NCBI RefSeq assembly: GCF_963924675.1
Contig: NC_089221.1
Span: forward strand, 140,968,263-141,032,262
Length of the DNA stretch: 64,000 nucleotides
Source of the DNA: Phocoena phocoena
Lineage: Eukaryota > Chordata > Mammalia > Artiodactyla > Phocoenidae
Reading direction: 5' to 3'
Positions 10,525 to 22,090 of the stretch are shown one piece after another. A model generated the notes under the pieces. That model saw only the letters and a program-made list of their open reading frames with translations. It was not told where the DNA came from and did not search any database. The position numbers were made by a program, and so were the translations under genes. The stretch's first letter is position 1. Each line of letters begins with the position of its first letter.

Positions 10525-12144
10525 GTAGAGCACATGAAATTAATTTCCCATAGCAGGAAATGCAACCCCTTTGCCCATTAATGTGTCTCCATTCCATCCC
10601 CTCCCTCAAAAAAAAAGAATTAGGAGTTCCACATGACCTCTTTTCATGTCTATTAGCAAGATGAGCTTGTAAAACCTTTCCAAATGAGGAGAAAATCATT
10701 CACATAAAACAAAATTTTTTAAAAAATGGAAATGTGAAGCTTTCTCATTTATGCTCAAATACTTGGTGATGGACAGAGTATTTGCTGTATTCTTCTGCTG
10801 TTGTTCTTTTATTCTGCTGTAGCAGCTCACCCCACACAATTTTTATGGGCTTGTAATTCTCTGCCTACCTCATTGTAACCTCCTCCTTACTGTCTTCTCT
10901 TTCTTGAGCATTCTTCCTTTAAATAGTCAAAAATACATCCTTTACTGGTGGCTGTACATCCACTTCTCCTTTACTACCTTGATTCCACATGTATTCAGTG
11001 CCTCGACAGTTCTTAATATTTATTGGGTATTATTTAAACATTGCAAAATTTCTAACATCTCCCAATTTTTATAATCCAAAAATAAAGATGGGTCTGTATT
11101 TGGAATTTTCTCTTATGAGGGCCTCCTGCCATCAACATCTTTGACTCTATTTTAACCTGTGTTTTATAATATTTTTTCCCATATACTATATCCCTCTTGA
11201 TGTAATATTTGGAGAAATAATACCACATTGCATCTTTCTCCTCCAATATACCCACAGCACTGTTTCCTTTTATTACAATAGAAGGGCTGAATATTTTGAT
11301 TTGGTTACAATGGAACAGCAAATCTTTATTAGGGTAGCAAGTGTATTTTAATCTTACTCACATGGACAGTTGTGAATTCATGAAATAGTGGGGAGATAAC
11401 ATTTCTTTAAAGAAGGAAAAGTATAAACTTCTTGAGAATGAAAGGATTTACTCACAAAGGCACTGAGAATATGAATTGACTTTTACAAAGAACCAAAGAG
11501 CATTTCTAGTACACTGTCATATATGTTTGTTTATACTTGGGCAGCTGTGTGTTTTTAGTCAGGGTATAAACAGAGCAAAACTTGATATGATAAAGAGAAT
11601 TTTGCAACCTAGTCATGTGAGTTGTTTAAGAAATCAATAGGTCTTTCCTGAAAATAGCACAGGGACTGGACATGGGTGAAAACATTACCCAAAGATAACC
11701 ACAGCAAAGGAACACACTAGTTCCCTCTCTTATGTTAATATTATCTTTTTACGTAAGATCTTCAAGCAAACATAAGTGAAACAGAAGTAGATTTTAAAAG
11801 AATTTCCTCCTTTTAGCCTCTTCTTGGCTCTATAATGAGCTGACTGGTAAAATCTAAGCATTGGAAAAAATTCCAGTGGGGATGAATTGATCCACTCCTG
11901 ACTGAGACTAAAGTCACTTTCACCATTTCAGCAGATTAAATGACTGTTTATTGAATTTGGGGTCACTTTACAGAAGCTGTTTGACCTCAGGCCTTCTCCA
12001 TCAGCCTCTCTAAGCTGGCTGACAGAAACATGGAGAACATCAGCATGGGATCTGTGCAATTGGGTGATACTTTTGGGGAGGTAGGTCTTATTTTACCTGA
12101 TGGCACATGCTGGGTAAACCAAGGCTGTAATTTTTAAAGACCAT
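10525..12144. other. No gene or clear repeat recognised
   Basis: Ordinary AT-rich sequence. Short frames on both strands match nothing I know. It contains one 9-A run near 10608. Confidence 0.5.
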
Positions 12145-12400
12145 AGGTTTTAGAATTAGAAAGCTGGTTTTAAATCCAGGTTAATCGTTTCCAACAAGAA
12201 TGACCTGGAGCAGAGACATAATCTGCCTAAAATCTGTTTACTTATCCATCAAATTTGAGCCATCCTCAGCCTGAGTGGTTAGCAGGATCACATGAAATGC
12301 TGTATGTAAATCTTCTAATCCATTGCCTGGCCCAATACTAACAGTGGATTCCATTTTCTTGAGGTTTTTTTTTTTCCCCATTTCCTTAATACAAAATGTA
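12145..12400 (+). repeat. Possible MIR SINE
   Basis: The sense MIR order is visible: 'aaagctggttttaaatccag', then 'tctgtttacttatccatcaa' and 'caggatcacatgaaatgctg'. Strongly diverged. Confidence 0.4.
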
Positions 12401-15400
12401 TATCCCTTGTGTTTCTGTGCTAAAGTGTCCCTTTCAGTAATAAACATGGCTCTTTCTTTCTGTAATTAATGCTCTGACACACTTTCAACATTCAATCTAA
12501 ACTTCTAGCTTCTCACCTTATCCAAAAACACTAGAATTAAGTCTAACTACTTCTTCCATCTGCCACTGGTTCTCTATGTTAGCATGTGTATTGCTATCTG
12601 TTGTGTGAGAGCCAGGCTAACAAATCCAGATACTGCCCTACTATAGTCTCGGCTGGCTCTGCTTCCAATTACATCTATGCTCAAAAGGAAGAAATTGTTT
12701 TTTTCCTTAAGGCTTCCTGTATGATTTTATTGGCAGTTATTCCCCATTATGCAGTGGGCTTGATCAGCTTCCTGTGACCTAGTCCAATAATTATTGTCAT
12801 TGTTCAGTACGTTAGAAAATTTCCTTACAAGGAACAATCAGACAGCTGCTTACAATGGCATTATCTCCAGCCTCAATTTAGTGTGGGTGGGATACTTTCC
12901 CATATACATTGCAGCATGAAAATATGTATCACTGATGTGGCCAAAACCAAAACCCTGCTAAACACATTTATTGCATTCTACTAATGTCAGTACATCATCA
13001 TATGCAAAATGAAACTACAAATTCCCAAGTGATTAGCATGTACTTCCCTTCTTCCCATTTCTATTTAGCTGGAAATGGAAACCATTCCAATAATAATCAG
13101 TTGCATGAAAGCACAGAGTACATTCCATAGCTACAAATCAAAGTTACCACCCTCTTCTTCCTATATCATTTGACCCAGGCAAATGTAAGTAGGAGGTGCT
13201 TTGCCAATTCTTTTTCATTTTAATTTCCCTTCTTTGGGATGGACTCTATCATCCACTCTTCTTCCCATTTAAACTCTCTTGGGATGCATTGCTTGTGAAG
13301 AAAATTACTCCGTGACTGCTAGAAATAAATAGTTTTAATTTTACCTTTTAATCTTCACTTTAACTTTCATCTTGAATTTCCCATTTTCAAGTATCTGACT
13401 AAATTGATTTGATGCTTAATGCTTGCCAAATAAATAATGAGGCTCTGAACGAGTCCATATGTAATAAGGCGAGGATTTCATTACTCCTAACATCACTATA
13501 ATCAGGCAATGATTAAATTATTTCTAACATTCCTAACACCAATGTGAAATTATACTAAAGACCCAGAACAATTTAGGCCTTCCCACCATGTTTTGTATCA
13601 AGCATTTCTATTTCCAGCAGTTTATCACAGTGTTGCAGGAATTGGCCTGTAAGGGTTTATGCTAATGCTAATGGAGAGAACTCATCCACAGGTGTCCCCC
13701 TTTATCTCAGCTACATCTTTGAAATCATTTACAAGTTCCATGGTAACAACCCTAAGGCCCAGCAGCAGGAATGCTGATTAACACTTAGGAGTGGAAAAAA
13801 GACTTAAATAATCAAACAGTTTACAAATTGTAGAAACCTAGACAGATGTTCAACTCATGGTTATTTTGTGGAGGGGCAGTGGGGCAGCTCTGAACTGACC
13901 AGTGTCTGCCTGCTCTTCTTCATTCAGGGTAGAGAGAGAGACTCAGGCATGTCCTTCAATCAAGGGCATTCAAATCTCTCTCTGACATAACTGGCATTCC
14001 TTCCAGTTTGTAGAAATCAGATTATACCCATTACATCCAAGGGAGATGCTTAACTCAGATCTTTATGTTTATAGTACATTTGGAGGCTGACAGCAGCACC
14101 ACCCAAACAATGATTTGCAGCTTTAATGAATACCTGCAGGATGGTGATATTGATGAGGAATCTGTATTAGAGCACTGTGAATCATCATTAAAAGGCATTT
14201 AAAATCGGCTTGTAAAATATGGCTTTCGCTGCCCTCTATGCACTCTCCTGGAAAGATGAAGTAGTGTATTAAAATGATGATATGGATGTTACTAAATATG
14301 AAGTCATGGCTTCGCTATTAGATCTGAGTGTGGCAACAAGAGCCCCTGCAATTTACTCTCAAAGTTAGAGCTTCTGTTTTTATTATTGAATCTATAGGAG
14401 GCTTTTTACGATGGTCTGGAGCCAAAACGTAACTTTCCTGGCCACTAAGCTAGCCACTGGTCCAGAACTTTAGTTTAAAAGGACAAAATGTCGTATTATC
14501 GTTGATGTGGTTTGTAAATTCCATTGTGGATTTATTATAGGCTGGGGGATTGTTGACTCTGGATACAAGTAATTTCAAGCTGTCTGAATTCATAATGTGA
14601 GGACTTTTTGAACTGCAAACAATCCTGGGTTTTTCAGTGCAAAAACAGCTTGGAGGTGTGAGGGTGGGGTTGAATTGAGGGGAGTGGTGCAAGCCTGGTG
14701 TTATTCTGGGGGATAGATCCAGTGTATCGAGGTATACCTAATTCTCATTGCAGTCATTGTACATCAAGATAATTTATATTTAATGATCAACCTAGCATTT
14801 AGTATGTAGCATTTATCTTATTAGTTATCAATTTAATTATATATGAAAACATTCAAGTTAGCAAACGCACGAAGGAAAACTGCTTGTGCATGAAAGAAGA
14901 TAAGCCTATATTATGGTTAATGTATTTATCCATTAATATAATCATTATGTAATTTAAGACATTTAGGTTCTACCAAAGTATCTTGCTAATGTGGGTTATA
15001 ATGCCTGTGGTCTTCATAACAGTTTCTGAACTTAATCCTGTTCTCTTTCCATGGTTTACAGTATCCAGTTCTTCTCATTCACAGTTGTTTAAACATTTTC
15101 AACTTCCTCTAGAGTATCTATTTTGAAATTATATTCAGCTAGAATATGTTTCTGATTATCATTAAAATATTTATTTACTTTTCTAGAATAAAGGGTATTT
15201 TTAACATGTATAATCGTCTTAAAGGATGCTGGATATCAACTTTCTAACTATAATCTCGCTTCAACATGCAGCTGAGTAAATACTTCAGATAACATTTCAT
15301 ATTGCGCTCCCTTCAAATTGTTGTTTAGAGAATTTTTTCTCGTCCTTACAGAGTATATCCATTCATTTTGTCTATCACCCTAGCTTTTCCTCAGCGTGTT

Positions 15401-15599
15401 ACTAAAGAAGCACTTTGACAGTGAACTTCACCAAGACTAAAACCTTAAAGTCCTGCCAGAGGTATTCATATATATCCTCTTTATCTACATCTATTAATTT
15501 TTTAACTCTAGTGTCCTGGGTGTTTACAGGGGTATTCTATTCTTTGTAGCTTCATACTGTAAGTATCTAGAATAAGAACTGGATTTCCTTGACTCTGTC
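12401..15599. other. Repeat-free stretch; possible conserved non-coding DNA
   Basis: About 3.2 kb with no recognisable transposon and no convincing coding frame, although transposons are frequent on both sides. Segments around 13600-13790 and 14090-14460 have balanced composition and homeodomain-type TAAT cores (for example 'cagctttaatgaatacctgc'), as often seen in enhancers. This is inference from texture, not from any alignment. Confidence 0.4.
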
Positions 15600-16834
15600 C
15601 AGGAGAACTCTCCCATGTAATTGAAGCTATCTGCAGCATTTGCTATTGTGGCAACTCCTCTTCCTGTTTCTCTTAGTTTGGACAACACCCTGTTCTCTGG
15701 GCTCTCTTCCTACCTCAGTGGGTGCACCTTTGGGGTTTCCTTCTGCTCCTGTATAGCATGACGTTCCCAGAATTCTCTCCTTCTGACTGTCCCCTTCTCA
15801 CTCTGCACACACTCCTCACTCATGGGGATAATTGGCAACACTCTACTGGATCTCCCTTTTTCTTACTTCTGATCTGAAGATCATTTTTATTTACTTAGTA
15901 TACTACTTGGAAATGTCAATAGTTCCTCAAATTCAACAATAATAATTATTGCTAATAATCCCATTACTATTGAACCAGTCCAGATCGCATCATCTCTTGC
16001 TTGGACGAGTGTATCAATTTGCTAACTGATTTTCTAAACTTTATTCTTAATATTTTCTTGACTTTTATTCATATGTATCTACAATTATATGTCTAAAATG
16101 ATTTTTTAGTCCTTGTTTTAACTATCTGCAACTCATGATAATATTGACTTTTCTCTTTCCGTTACCCTTTTCTTAGTTAATATAATAATATTCTCACCTG
16201 GTTTTCTTCCTACCATTTTGCCTATCCCTGCCAGGTCTTTTTTGTACATTCTTCTATATTTTCCAGTTCCATAGATGGTGGTTTCTCACAGGCTCCATGT
16301 GTATCCCATTTTCCTTTCACTTTATTTCCTCTACCTTGGGCAATCTCAAATATTCCCAAGGCTTCTGTGACCATCTCTTTGCTGTTAAATCCCAAATTTG
16401 TATTTCTAGTCCATATTGAATATCAACTCCTTCCTAGTTACCTATCTCTATTAAATATTCCATAGGAATATTCCTTTCAGTTTAACATGTTCAAAATTGA
16501 ACTCATAATTTTCTCTCAGAGCATAACTCCTCCTTCTGAGATCGTCATCAGAATGAAAATATAGTCAGCCACTCGGCTGCTGTACCAGAAATCTTGATAT
16601 TATTCTAAATTCCTCCTTGTACTTCTTCACTTCTCACATCAGCATGTCCAGCCACTTCTAGCTCCTAAATGTCTCTCCAAACTATACCCACTACCACTAT
16701 CCTATTTAAGATACTCTTATCTTTTACCAGGATTATTGTACCAGCCTCTGGTCTCCTTATTTTTTACCGCTTAAGCGCTTCTCTATAATAGCCAGAGTGA
16801 TTTTTCTAAGGTACAAATATGATTTGCTATTTTT
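15600..16834 (+). mobile_element. L2 LINE, left part
   Basis: The sense L2 3' half is recognisable from 'cccaaatttgtatttctagt', 'acatgttcaaaattgaactc' and 'agccactcggctgctgtacc' through 'ccagagtgatttttctaagg'. It is interrupted at 16835 by an L1 tail and resumes at 17089. The start near 15600 is approximate; the first 600 bp are weaker. Confidence 0.7.
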
Positions 16835-17072
16835 TTAATTACATAAATATTTATTTACTTATTTTTTAAAAAAAATTTATTGGAGTATAGTTGATTTACA
16901 ATGCTGTGTTAGTTTCAGGTGTGTAGCAAAGTGAATCAATTATACATATACAGATATCGACTCTTTTTTAGATTCTTCTCCCATCTAGGCCATTACAGAG
17001 TATTGAGTAGAGTCACCTGTGCTATACAGTGGGTTCTTACATACACATTACTATATATAAAACAAATAAGTA
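16835..17072 (-). mobile_element. L1 3' end inserted in L2
   Basis: An antisense, 5'-truncated cetartiodactyl L1 tail: 'ttattggagtatagttgatt', 'gctgtgttagtttcaggtgt' and 'gtgctatacagtgggttctt'. A perfect 16-bp target duplication, ATGATTTGCTATTTTT, lies at 16819-16834 and 17073-17088, so both boundaries are exact. Confidence 0.93.
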
Positions 17073-17088
17073 ATGATTTGCTATTTTT

Positions 17089-17640
17089 ATGCACAGACCT
17101 TTTTAAGACATCCATTGCCCTCAGAATAGTGTCCAAACTGCCTAATATGGCTTAGAGAGCCCTTCCCAGAATGACTCCATCTCTCTCTCTGCAGCCCAGT
17201 TTCTTCCCATCTCCAGTTCTTACCTTCCAGTGTAAGCCCTAGTCAGACAGAATTACTCTTGGTCCCCCGAATTCCACGTGCTCTCTCTTGCCTTGGCACA
17301 ATAGATTTGTATGCGCAACTTCCTCTCCTACAGCATTCTTCCACCTCCTCTTTGTTAACGTTTTACTCTGCTGATCTTTCAAGGCTTAGTTTAGAGAATA
17401 CTTCTTCCAGAGCTCTTTCCTTGATGTTGCCAAGACTTGGTTAGGTGCCTTTTTGCTGTTCTCACAAAACACCTTCTACATACCTCTGTAACTTAGTGTA
17501 CCATGGTGTGACTGCCTGCTACCCACCACCCTATACTCAACTGTGAATTCTTTGAGAGCCAGGGCTCTGCCATTCATCGCACAAAGCCCCTGACACAAAA
17601 TGGGTACTCTATAGGTGTCTGTGGAAAGAAAGAGGTAAGA
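17089..17640 (+). mobile_element. L2 LINE, right part with 3' end
   Basis: It resumes with 'cattgccctcagaatagtgt' and 'ccaaactgcctaatatggct', then runs to the L2 3' end 'gagagccagggctctgccat' and 'caaaatgggtactctatagg'. Together with 15600-16834 this is about 1.8 kb of L2, unusually long for such an old element. Confidence 0.8.
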
Positions 17641-17689
17641 TAGGTAGGAAGTATGATTCAGGTTTCTAATTATTAAAAAAATTACAGTT

Positions 17690-18115
17690 GTTCCCCATTA
17701 CCTTTGAGAAAGAAGCCAAAAACTTTAGATCTAGGTTGGCTTTTGTCATTCTCAGCTCTGGCCACACTCCCAGGGGTATCTGGCTCTCACACATAAACCA
17801 AACATGCAAATCCCTAACCATGCTATGCTCTCTCTTGTGCCTTGAATCTTATCTTTCATTTCTTCCTACTTGCTTATATATATAATTTCAGACTCCTCTG
17901 AAATGTCACTTCCTTTGCCTTTGCAAGGTGGAGTTAAGTGCCAATTTCTTTCCCTAGTGCTCTGCACACAACTCCTAATATAACCTTTATTCCATCATTT
18001 AATAATTTGTTCATATATGTTCATACGTACCACTACCACAAACTTCTGGGACATAGCACAGAACCTAGCACCCTGAAGATTGTGAGTGTTTAGTAAATGC
18101 TCACAGGATCAATGG
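17690..18115 (+). mobile_element. Second L2 3' end in tandem
   Basis: A second L2-like tail in the same orientation: 'actcctctgaaatgtcactt', 'cctttattccatcatttaat' and the terminal 'tgagtgtttagtaaatgctc'. Confidence 0.6.
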
Positions 18116-18334
18116 ATGAGGAGGGCACTATTTTGCTGAGGGAACTAACTGTTCAACCTGGGTCTAATCTCAAACCAGAGATCTAATCTTTAAGATTAAA
18201 ATAAAAAAGGAAATCTAAGAAGATGCTCTTAAAAATAATGAAACACATTGTATATAGACAGGAAACCTCCTGAAACTGAAGCTACCTAATATTTATAATG
18301 GACCTCTAGCTTTGTAACCTGATTCTTGGGGTAT

Positions 18335-18560
18335 CATTTCTTAAACACTCATGTTCAAGACACTGTGCTGATAGTGTTATATAATTTATCTCACTTAATT
18401 CTAACAACCATAAGAAGTAGATTCAAGTATTATCCTTTATTAAGAATGAGGAAAATTAGACCTAGAGTGATGAAGTATCTTCTCTAAGATCCCTCTGCTA
18501 TTAGTAGCAAAACTAGGACCCAAGCCCAGATCTGACTCTCTACATCCACTACACCATACA
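18335..18560 (-). repeat. MIR SINE
   Basis: Reverse MIR: 'cacttaattctaacaaccat', 'attaagaatgaggaaaatta', 'agatccctctgctattagta' and 'cccaagcccagatctgactc'. Confidence 0.65.
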
Positions 18561-19379
18561 TGGAGTTTCTTGACTGAAAAAGAGCATCATGTTTTCTAAA
18601 GGACAGAAAAATTTTCTGGGAAATATTGTGAAATACATTTCCCTATGACCTAAGCTTCAACCGTTATGTATAATTATCTTTAAAACCATCATGAAAATAA
18701 CTTTCTATGGTTTTCACATGCTCCAGAGTCAGGTAGACAGCAGTTATGATGATAAGTAAAGGTATAGACCAAGTAAATTACTAATACTTATCTCCTTTAT
18801 AGTGCCTTGAATAGTATATCATTCCTTCTAATTGAAATTTGAAGAGTTTATGAATAAGTAGAACCACAGAACAAATACTATATAATATCTCCCTAGAAAA
18901 CTATATCCCAAATGGAAAAGAAAATTGTAAGTGGAATAATGGATAAAATACAGGCAATTTTTATAATATCGAGAGGGAAGTGAACTAGAAATCCTGCTCA
19001 CTGACAATGTAGCAGAGAGTCTATGGATAATAGATAAGACTTCTGGAGACCACAATTGCCCAGCAAGCATACTAAGGAGAACAGAAGGGTTAATCCACTG
19101 ATAAAACAAGGATATATCAAGATATAAAAATTTGCGTTGGATAGGAAGTCACCTCTTCTTGTGTAATTGCCTTCAGAGATTTGTGAAGTTTCTTTGGCTG
19201 CATAGTTACAAGGTCAAAATCAGCTGATTGGTACGTCATCTAGCACACCAATGGGGAATTGGCAGATATTTTTAGGCCACCATCTGGCAGTTACTTTTGC
19301 CAAAATCACCTCAATCTAGTAACAAAAGAAGTACATCCCAGCTCCAAATATTTTACTGGGGGAGAAGTAATACAAATAG
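18561..19379. other. No gene or clear repeat recognised
   Basis: AT-rich DNA between a MIR and an L1M tail. Nothing identified. Confidence 0.5.
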
Positions 19380-19712
19380 AGTAGTGGGTAAAAAAAAGTT
19401 CCATATTACAGAAAGTAGATTAGAGGGTATCAGGGGCTGAGAGGTGGAGGAAATGGGGTATTATTGCTTAATGGGTACAGAGTTTCTGTTTGGAGTAATG
19501 AAAAGTTTGGGGAAAAAGTAGTGATAGATGCAAGCACTGTGAATGTAATTAGTGCCCCTGGACTTATATACTTAAATATGGTTAAAATGTTACATATATT
19601 TTATTACAATATAAAAAATGATAATATAATATACCCCATTGAACTACACACTTTAAATGGAATTGTAGAATATGTAAATTATATTTTAATAAAGGTGTTA
19701 AGAATAGCTATG
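19380..19712 (+). mobile_element. L1M 3' UTR end, sense
   Basis: The classic L1M 3' UTR order: 'cagaaagtagattagagggt', 'atcaggggctgagaggtgga', 'cttaatgggtacagagtttc', 'gaatgtaattagtgcccctg', 'aacatacactttaaatgg'-like text and finally 'atattttaataaaggtg'. The mariner miniature element follows within a few bases. Confidence 0.65.
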
Positions 19713-19714
19713 TT

Positions 19715-19794
19715 TTGGGTTGGCCAAAAAGTTCGTTCGGGTTTTCCTGTGACAGTGTGTGGGAAAACCTGAATGAACTTTTTGGCCAACTCAA
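19715..19794 (+). mobile_element. Mariner-derived miniature element (MITE), hairpin
   Basis: An 80-bp palindromic element with the mariner terminus 'ttgggttggccaaaaagttc' at the left and its complement 'gaactttttggccaactcaa' at the right. Pairing 19715-19751 with 19758-19794 gives 37 consecutive base pairs without a bulge, 7 of them G-U in a + strand transcript, and a 6-base loop. It has no coding capacity and would have depended on a mariner transposase such as that at 9338-10366. The expected flanking TA is not preserved. From memory, bovine microRNA families mir-2284/2285 derive from elements of this kind. Confidence 0.9.
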
Positions 19795-20167
19795 TCTTAG
19801 TTTCCTGGGGCTGCTGTAATCAATTAGGACACACTGGGTGGCTTCAAAGAACAGAAATTGATTATCTCACAGTCCTGGAGGCCAGAAGTCTGAAATTAAG
19901 ATGTCAACAGGACCATGTTCCCTCTGACATGATTTAGGGGTCCTAGTTTCTGGTGGCACCTGACATTCTTTGGCTGTAGTTGTATCACTCCAATCTCTAC
20001 TTCCATCTTTATGTTGTCTTCTCCTCTTCTGTCTTTTATAATGACAATTTATTTGATTTAGGGACTAAATTACATCTGCAAGTACTCTTTTTGCAAATAT
20101 TGTCACATTCACAGGATCTAGAGCATGGATATGTTTTTTGGGGGCCTACCATTCAATCTCCTACAGG
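19795..20167 (-). mobile_element. MLT1-type LTR (ERVL-MaLR)
   Basis: A solo LTR in reverse orientation, beginning 'tcttagtttcctggggctgc' and running through 'ggtggcttcaaagaacagaa' and 'cacagtcctggaggccagaa' to 'ctaccattcaatctcctaca'. This is the reverse complement layout of MLT1. No viral coding sequence accompanies it. Confidence 0.7.
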
Positions 20168-20184
20168 CTCCTACCCTCAGCAGG

Positions 20185-20420
20185 CACTTACTGTGTGACA
20201 GGCACGTGCTTACTTGCTAGGCATTTCTACCTCAGCTATTTAATTCTCAAAACAACCCTAAAGAAAATAAGTATGATTATTATATACACTTAAGAGATGG
20301 TGTAACTGAGACTCCGAGAGGCTTAATAATTTGTTCATGGTCACACTGATAAGAACTAGAGTTGAGATGAAACACAGAGGGTGATTCCAGAGTTTGCCCT
20401 CCTAGCCCAGCTATTCGAGT
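20185..20420 (-). repeat. MIR SINE
   Basis: Reverse MIR: 'tttaattctcaaaacaaccc', 'taagagatggtgtaactgag', 'gaggcttaataatttgttca' and 'tggtcacactgataagaact'. Confidence 0.7.
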
Positions 20421-20750
20421 CTCCTTTGACAAGAGAGTACACTGTGGCAGGGAGTGGGAAGCTGATTTCTGTATCTGTATGTTTCTTTTTCTCCCACCTG
20501 TCTTCTTTCTGTAAGGTTCTGTAATTATTGTAGCAAATAGGAAGGCCCTCTTTCTATTTCATCTGCTAAGACAAGCTTTCTCATCTGCTATAAATTGTGG
20601 TTTTTCTCCAAGAGATAATAGATTAGATTTGGATTTGTCCAACTTTCATCTGAACCTCTCCCTGAACATCTGTCTTGTGAAGATCATAAATGTCATAAAC
20701 TGAAATTCATAGAAGATGTGTAAACAGCACTAATTATACAATTCAAGGCC

Positions 20751-20763
20751 GGGGGGGGGGGGG
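20751..20763. repeat. Poly-G run (13 G)
   Basis: Uninterrupted G run after 'attcaaggcc'. Such runs are length-unstable and error-prone in sequencing. Confidence 0.9.
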
Positions 20764-20910
20764 TTGTATTAGAACCCTCAACCAAGTACAAACCCCACTT
20801 GTTAGTTCACCTTTAAATGACATAGCAACTCTTTGCCTCTAAAGAGAAGTTCAAAATCAAATATATCTAAGTGAACACTGTGAAAAAAAAATAACTGGAG
20901 TTGGGTACTA

Positions 20911-21250
20911 TTTTTTTTTTTTTTCTAAATCACTTTTTATTAAGACAGCTTTTGAAAGCCATTTCCGCTAAAATTTACTGCAGTGGAGAAACACGATACA
21001 ATAATTACTGCATATAGAAGTCATCTTCAATCCTGAAGATAATACAGGATATTCAGGGCTTGGGACCATCGTAATTTGGTTACTCCAAAGTGTCTTGTCA
21101 CAAAAGATTAATGACAGCTCTCCTTATCGATAAAGCACTTAAGCGCTCAGTTTCTACCATGCTAATATCCAAAGGAGCAGTCCTTCATGCTGTGGTTTTG
21201 TATTTCCTCTGTAAGTTTCATTTCCTTTCCTTTTCAGTTTTACTTTCTGG
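20911..21250 (-). other. Possible retrocopy 3' end (poly-A plus AATAAA), antisense
   Basis: A 14-T run at 20911-20924 is followed on the + strand, 11 bases on, by TTTATT (20936-20941). On the minus strand this is AATAAA at a normal distance from a poly-A tail. The adjoining 300 bp resembles no repeat I know, so it may be the 3' UTR of a reverse-transcribed mRNA. I could not find a matching target duplication or a coding frame, so the right boundary is arbitrary. Confidence 0.3.
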
Positions 21251-21869
21251 ACTAAGTTAATTTTCATTGCTTCCTTTGGTCTTTTCCAGTTTAAATCTCA
21301 ATTTAATGATCTATCTCATGTCACAGTCTCCTGGAGCATTATTTAGTAACCAGCTTTTTCTCCCGTAGTTCATGGGCACAGAACTAGTGACAAAATATCC
21401 TTATTCCCTTACAGAATATAAAATATTTGCTAGAGAGCATTCTTCACTCACCTAGTTTTAAAATCTTTTCCTGAATATTTCATATGTAAAACTACGAATT
21501 TCTTTTTTCAAGTTTAGAAGACCATTATTTATGAAGAAAACAAAGAAAAAAAAACAAAATTAAGGGAGAGAAACTTATTTCAGAGTACGGGTAAGGGACT
21601 AGTTTAATGATTCAGGCATTAGAGATTTTGCTGTGGCAGACCTACATGTGTAATCTAGAGGATATGAAACTTTCCTTGATGATTCATATGTTACTGATAA
21701 GATAATTCCAGCTTCTTAGATTTTGAAAGGCTGTTGGAAAATAAAGCAGCTTTTTTCATGTTTTACAGGGAAAACTATTTGCAGGAAAAGTTCTGATTTT
21801 AGGCTTCCTAACATTGGTTGAATACATTTATCTGAATTAATAAGAAGGCCAACTAATAGTAACCATACC
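21251..21869. other. No gene or clear repeat recognised
   Basis: Nothing identified. Confidence 0.5.
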
Positions 21870-22090
21870 TTATATTTATTGATAGAATGTGCTAGAAATT
21901 CTGTTGAGTGTTTTATGTACATTATTTCATTTTTATCCTCCAAGTAAGCACTGTTAATATCCTTCTTTTATGGGTGAAAAAACTGAGGTGCAAAGAAGTA
22001 AGTAACTTGCCTTAAGTGACATAGCTGGTAGGTCACAGAGCAGTAATTAGAGCCTTGTTCTGACTCCCCAGCTTAGCTATTTAACCATTT
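21870..22090 (-). repeat. MIR SINE
   Basis: Good reverse MIR: 'ttttatgggtgaaaaaactg', 'aggtgcaaagaagtaagtaa', 'cttgccttaagtgacatagc' and 'tctgactccccagcttagct'. Confidence 0.78.
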
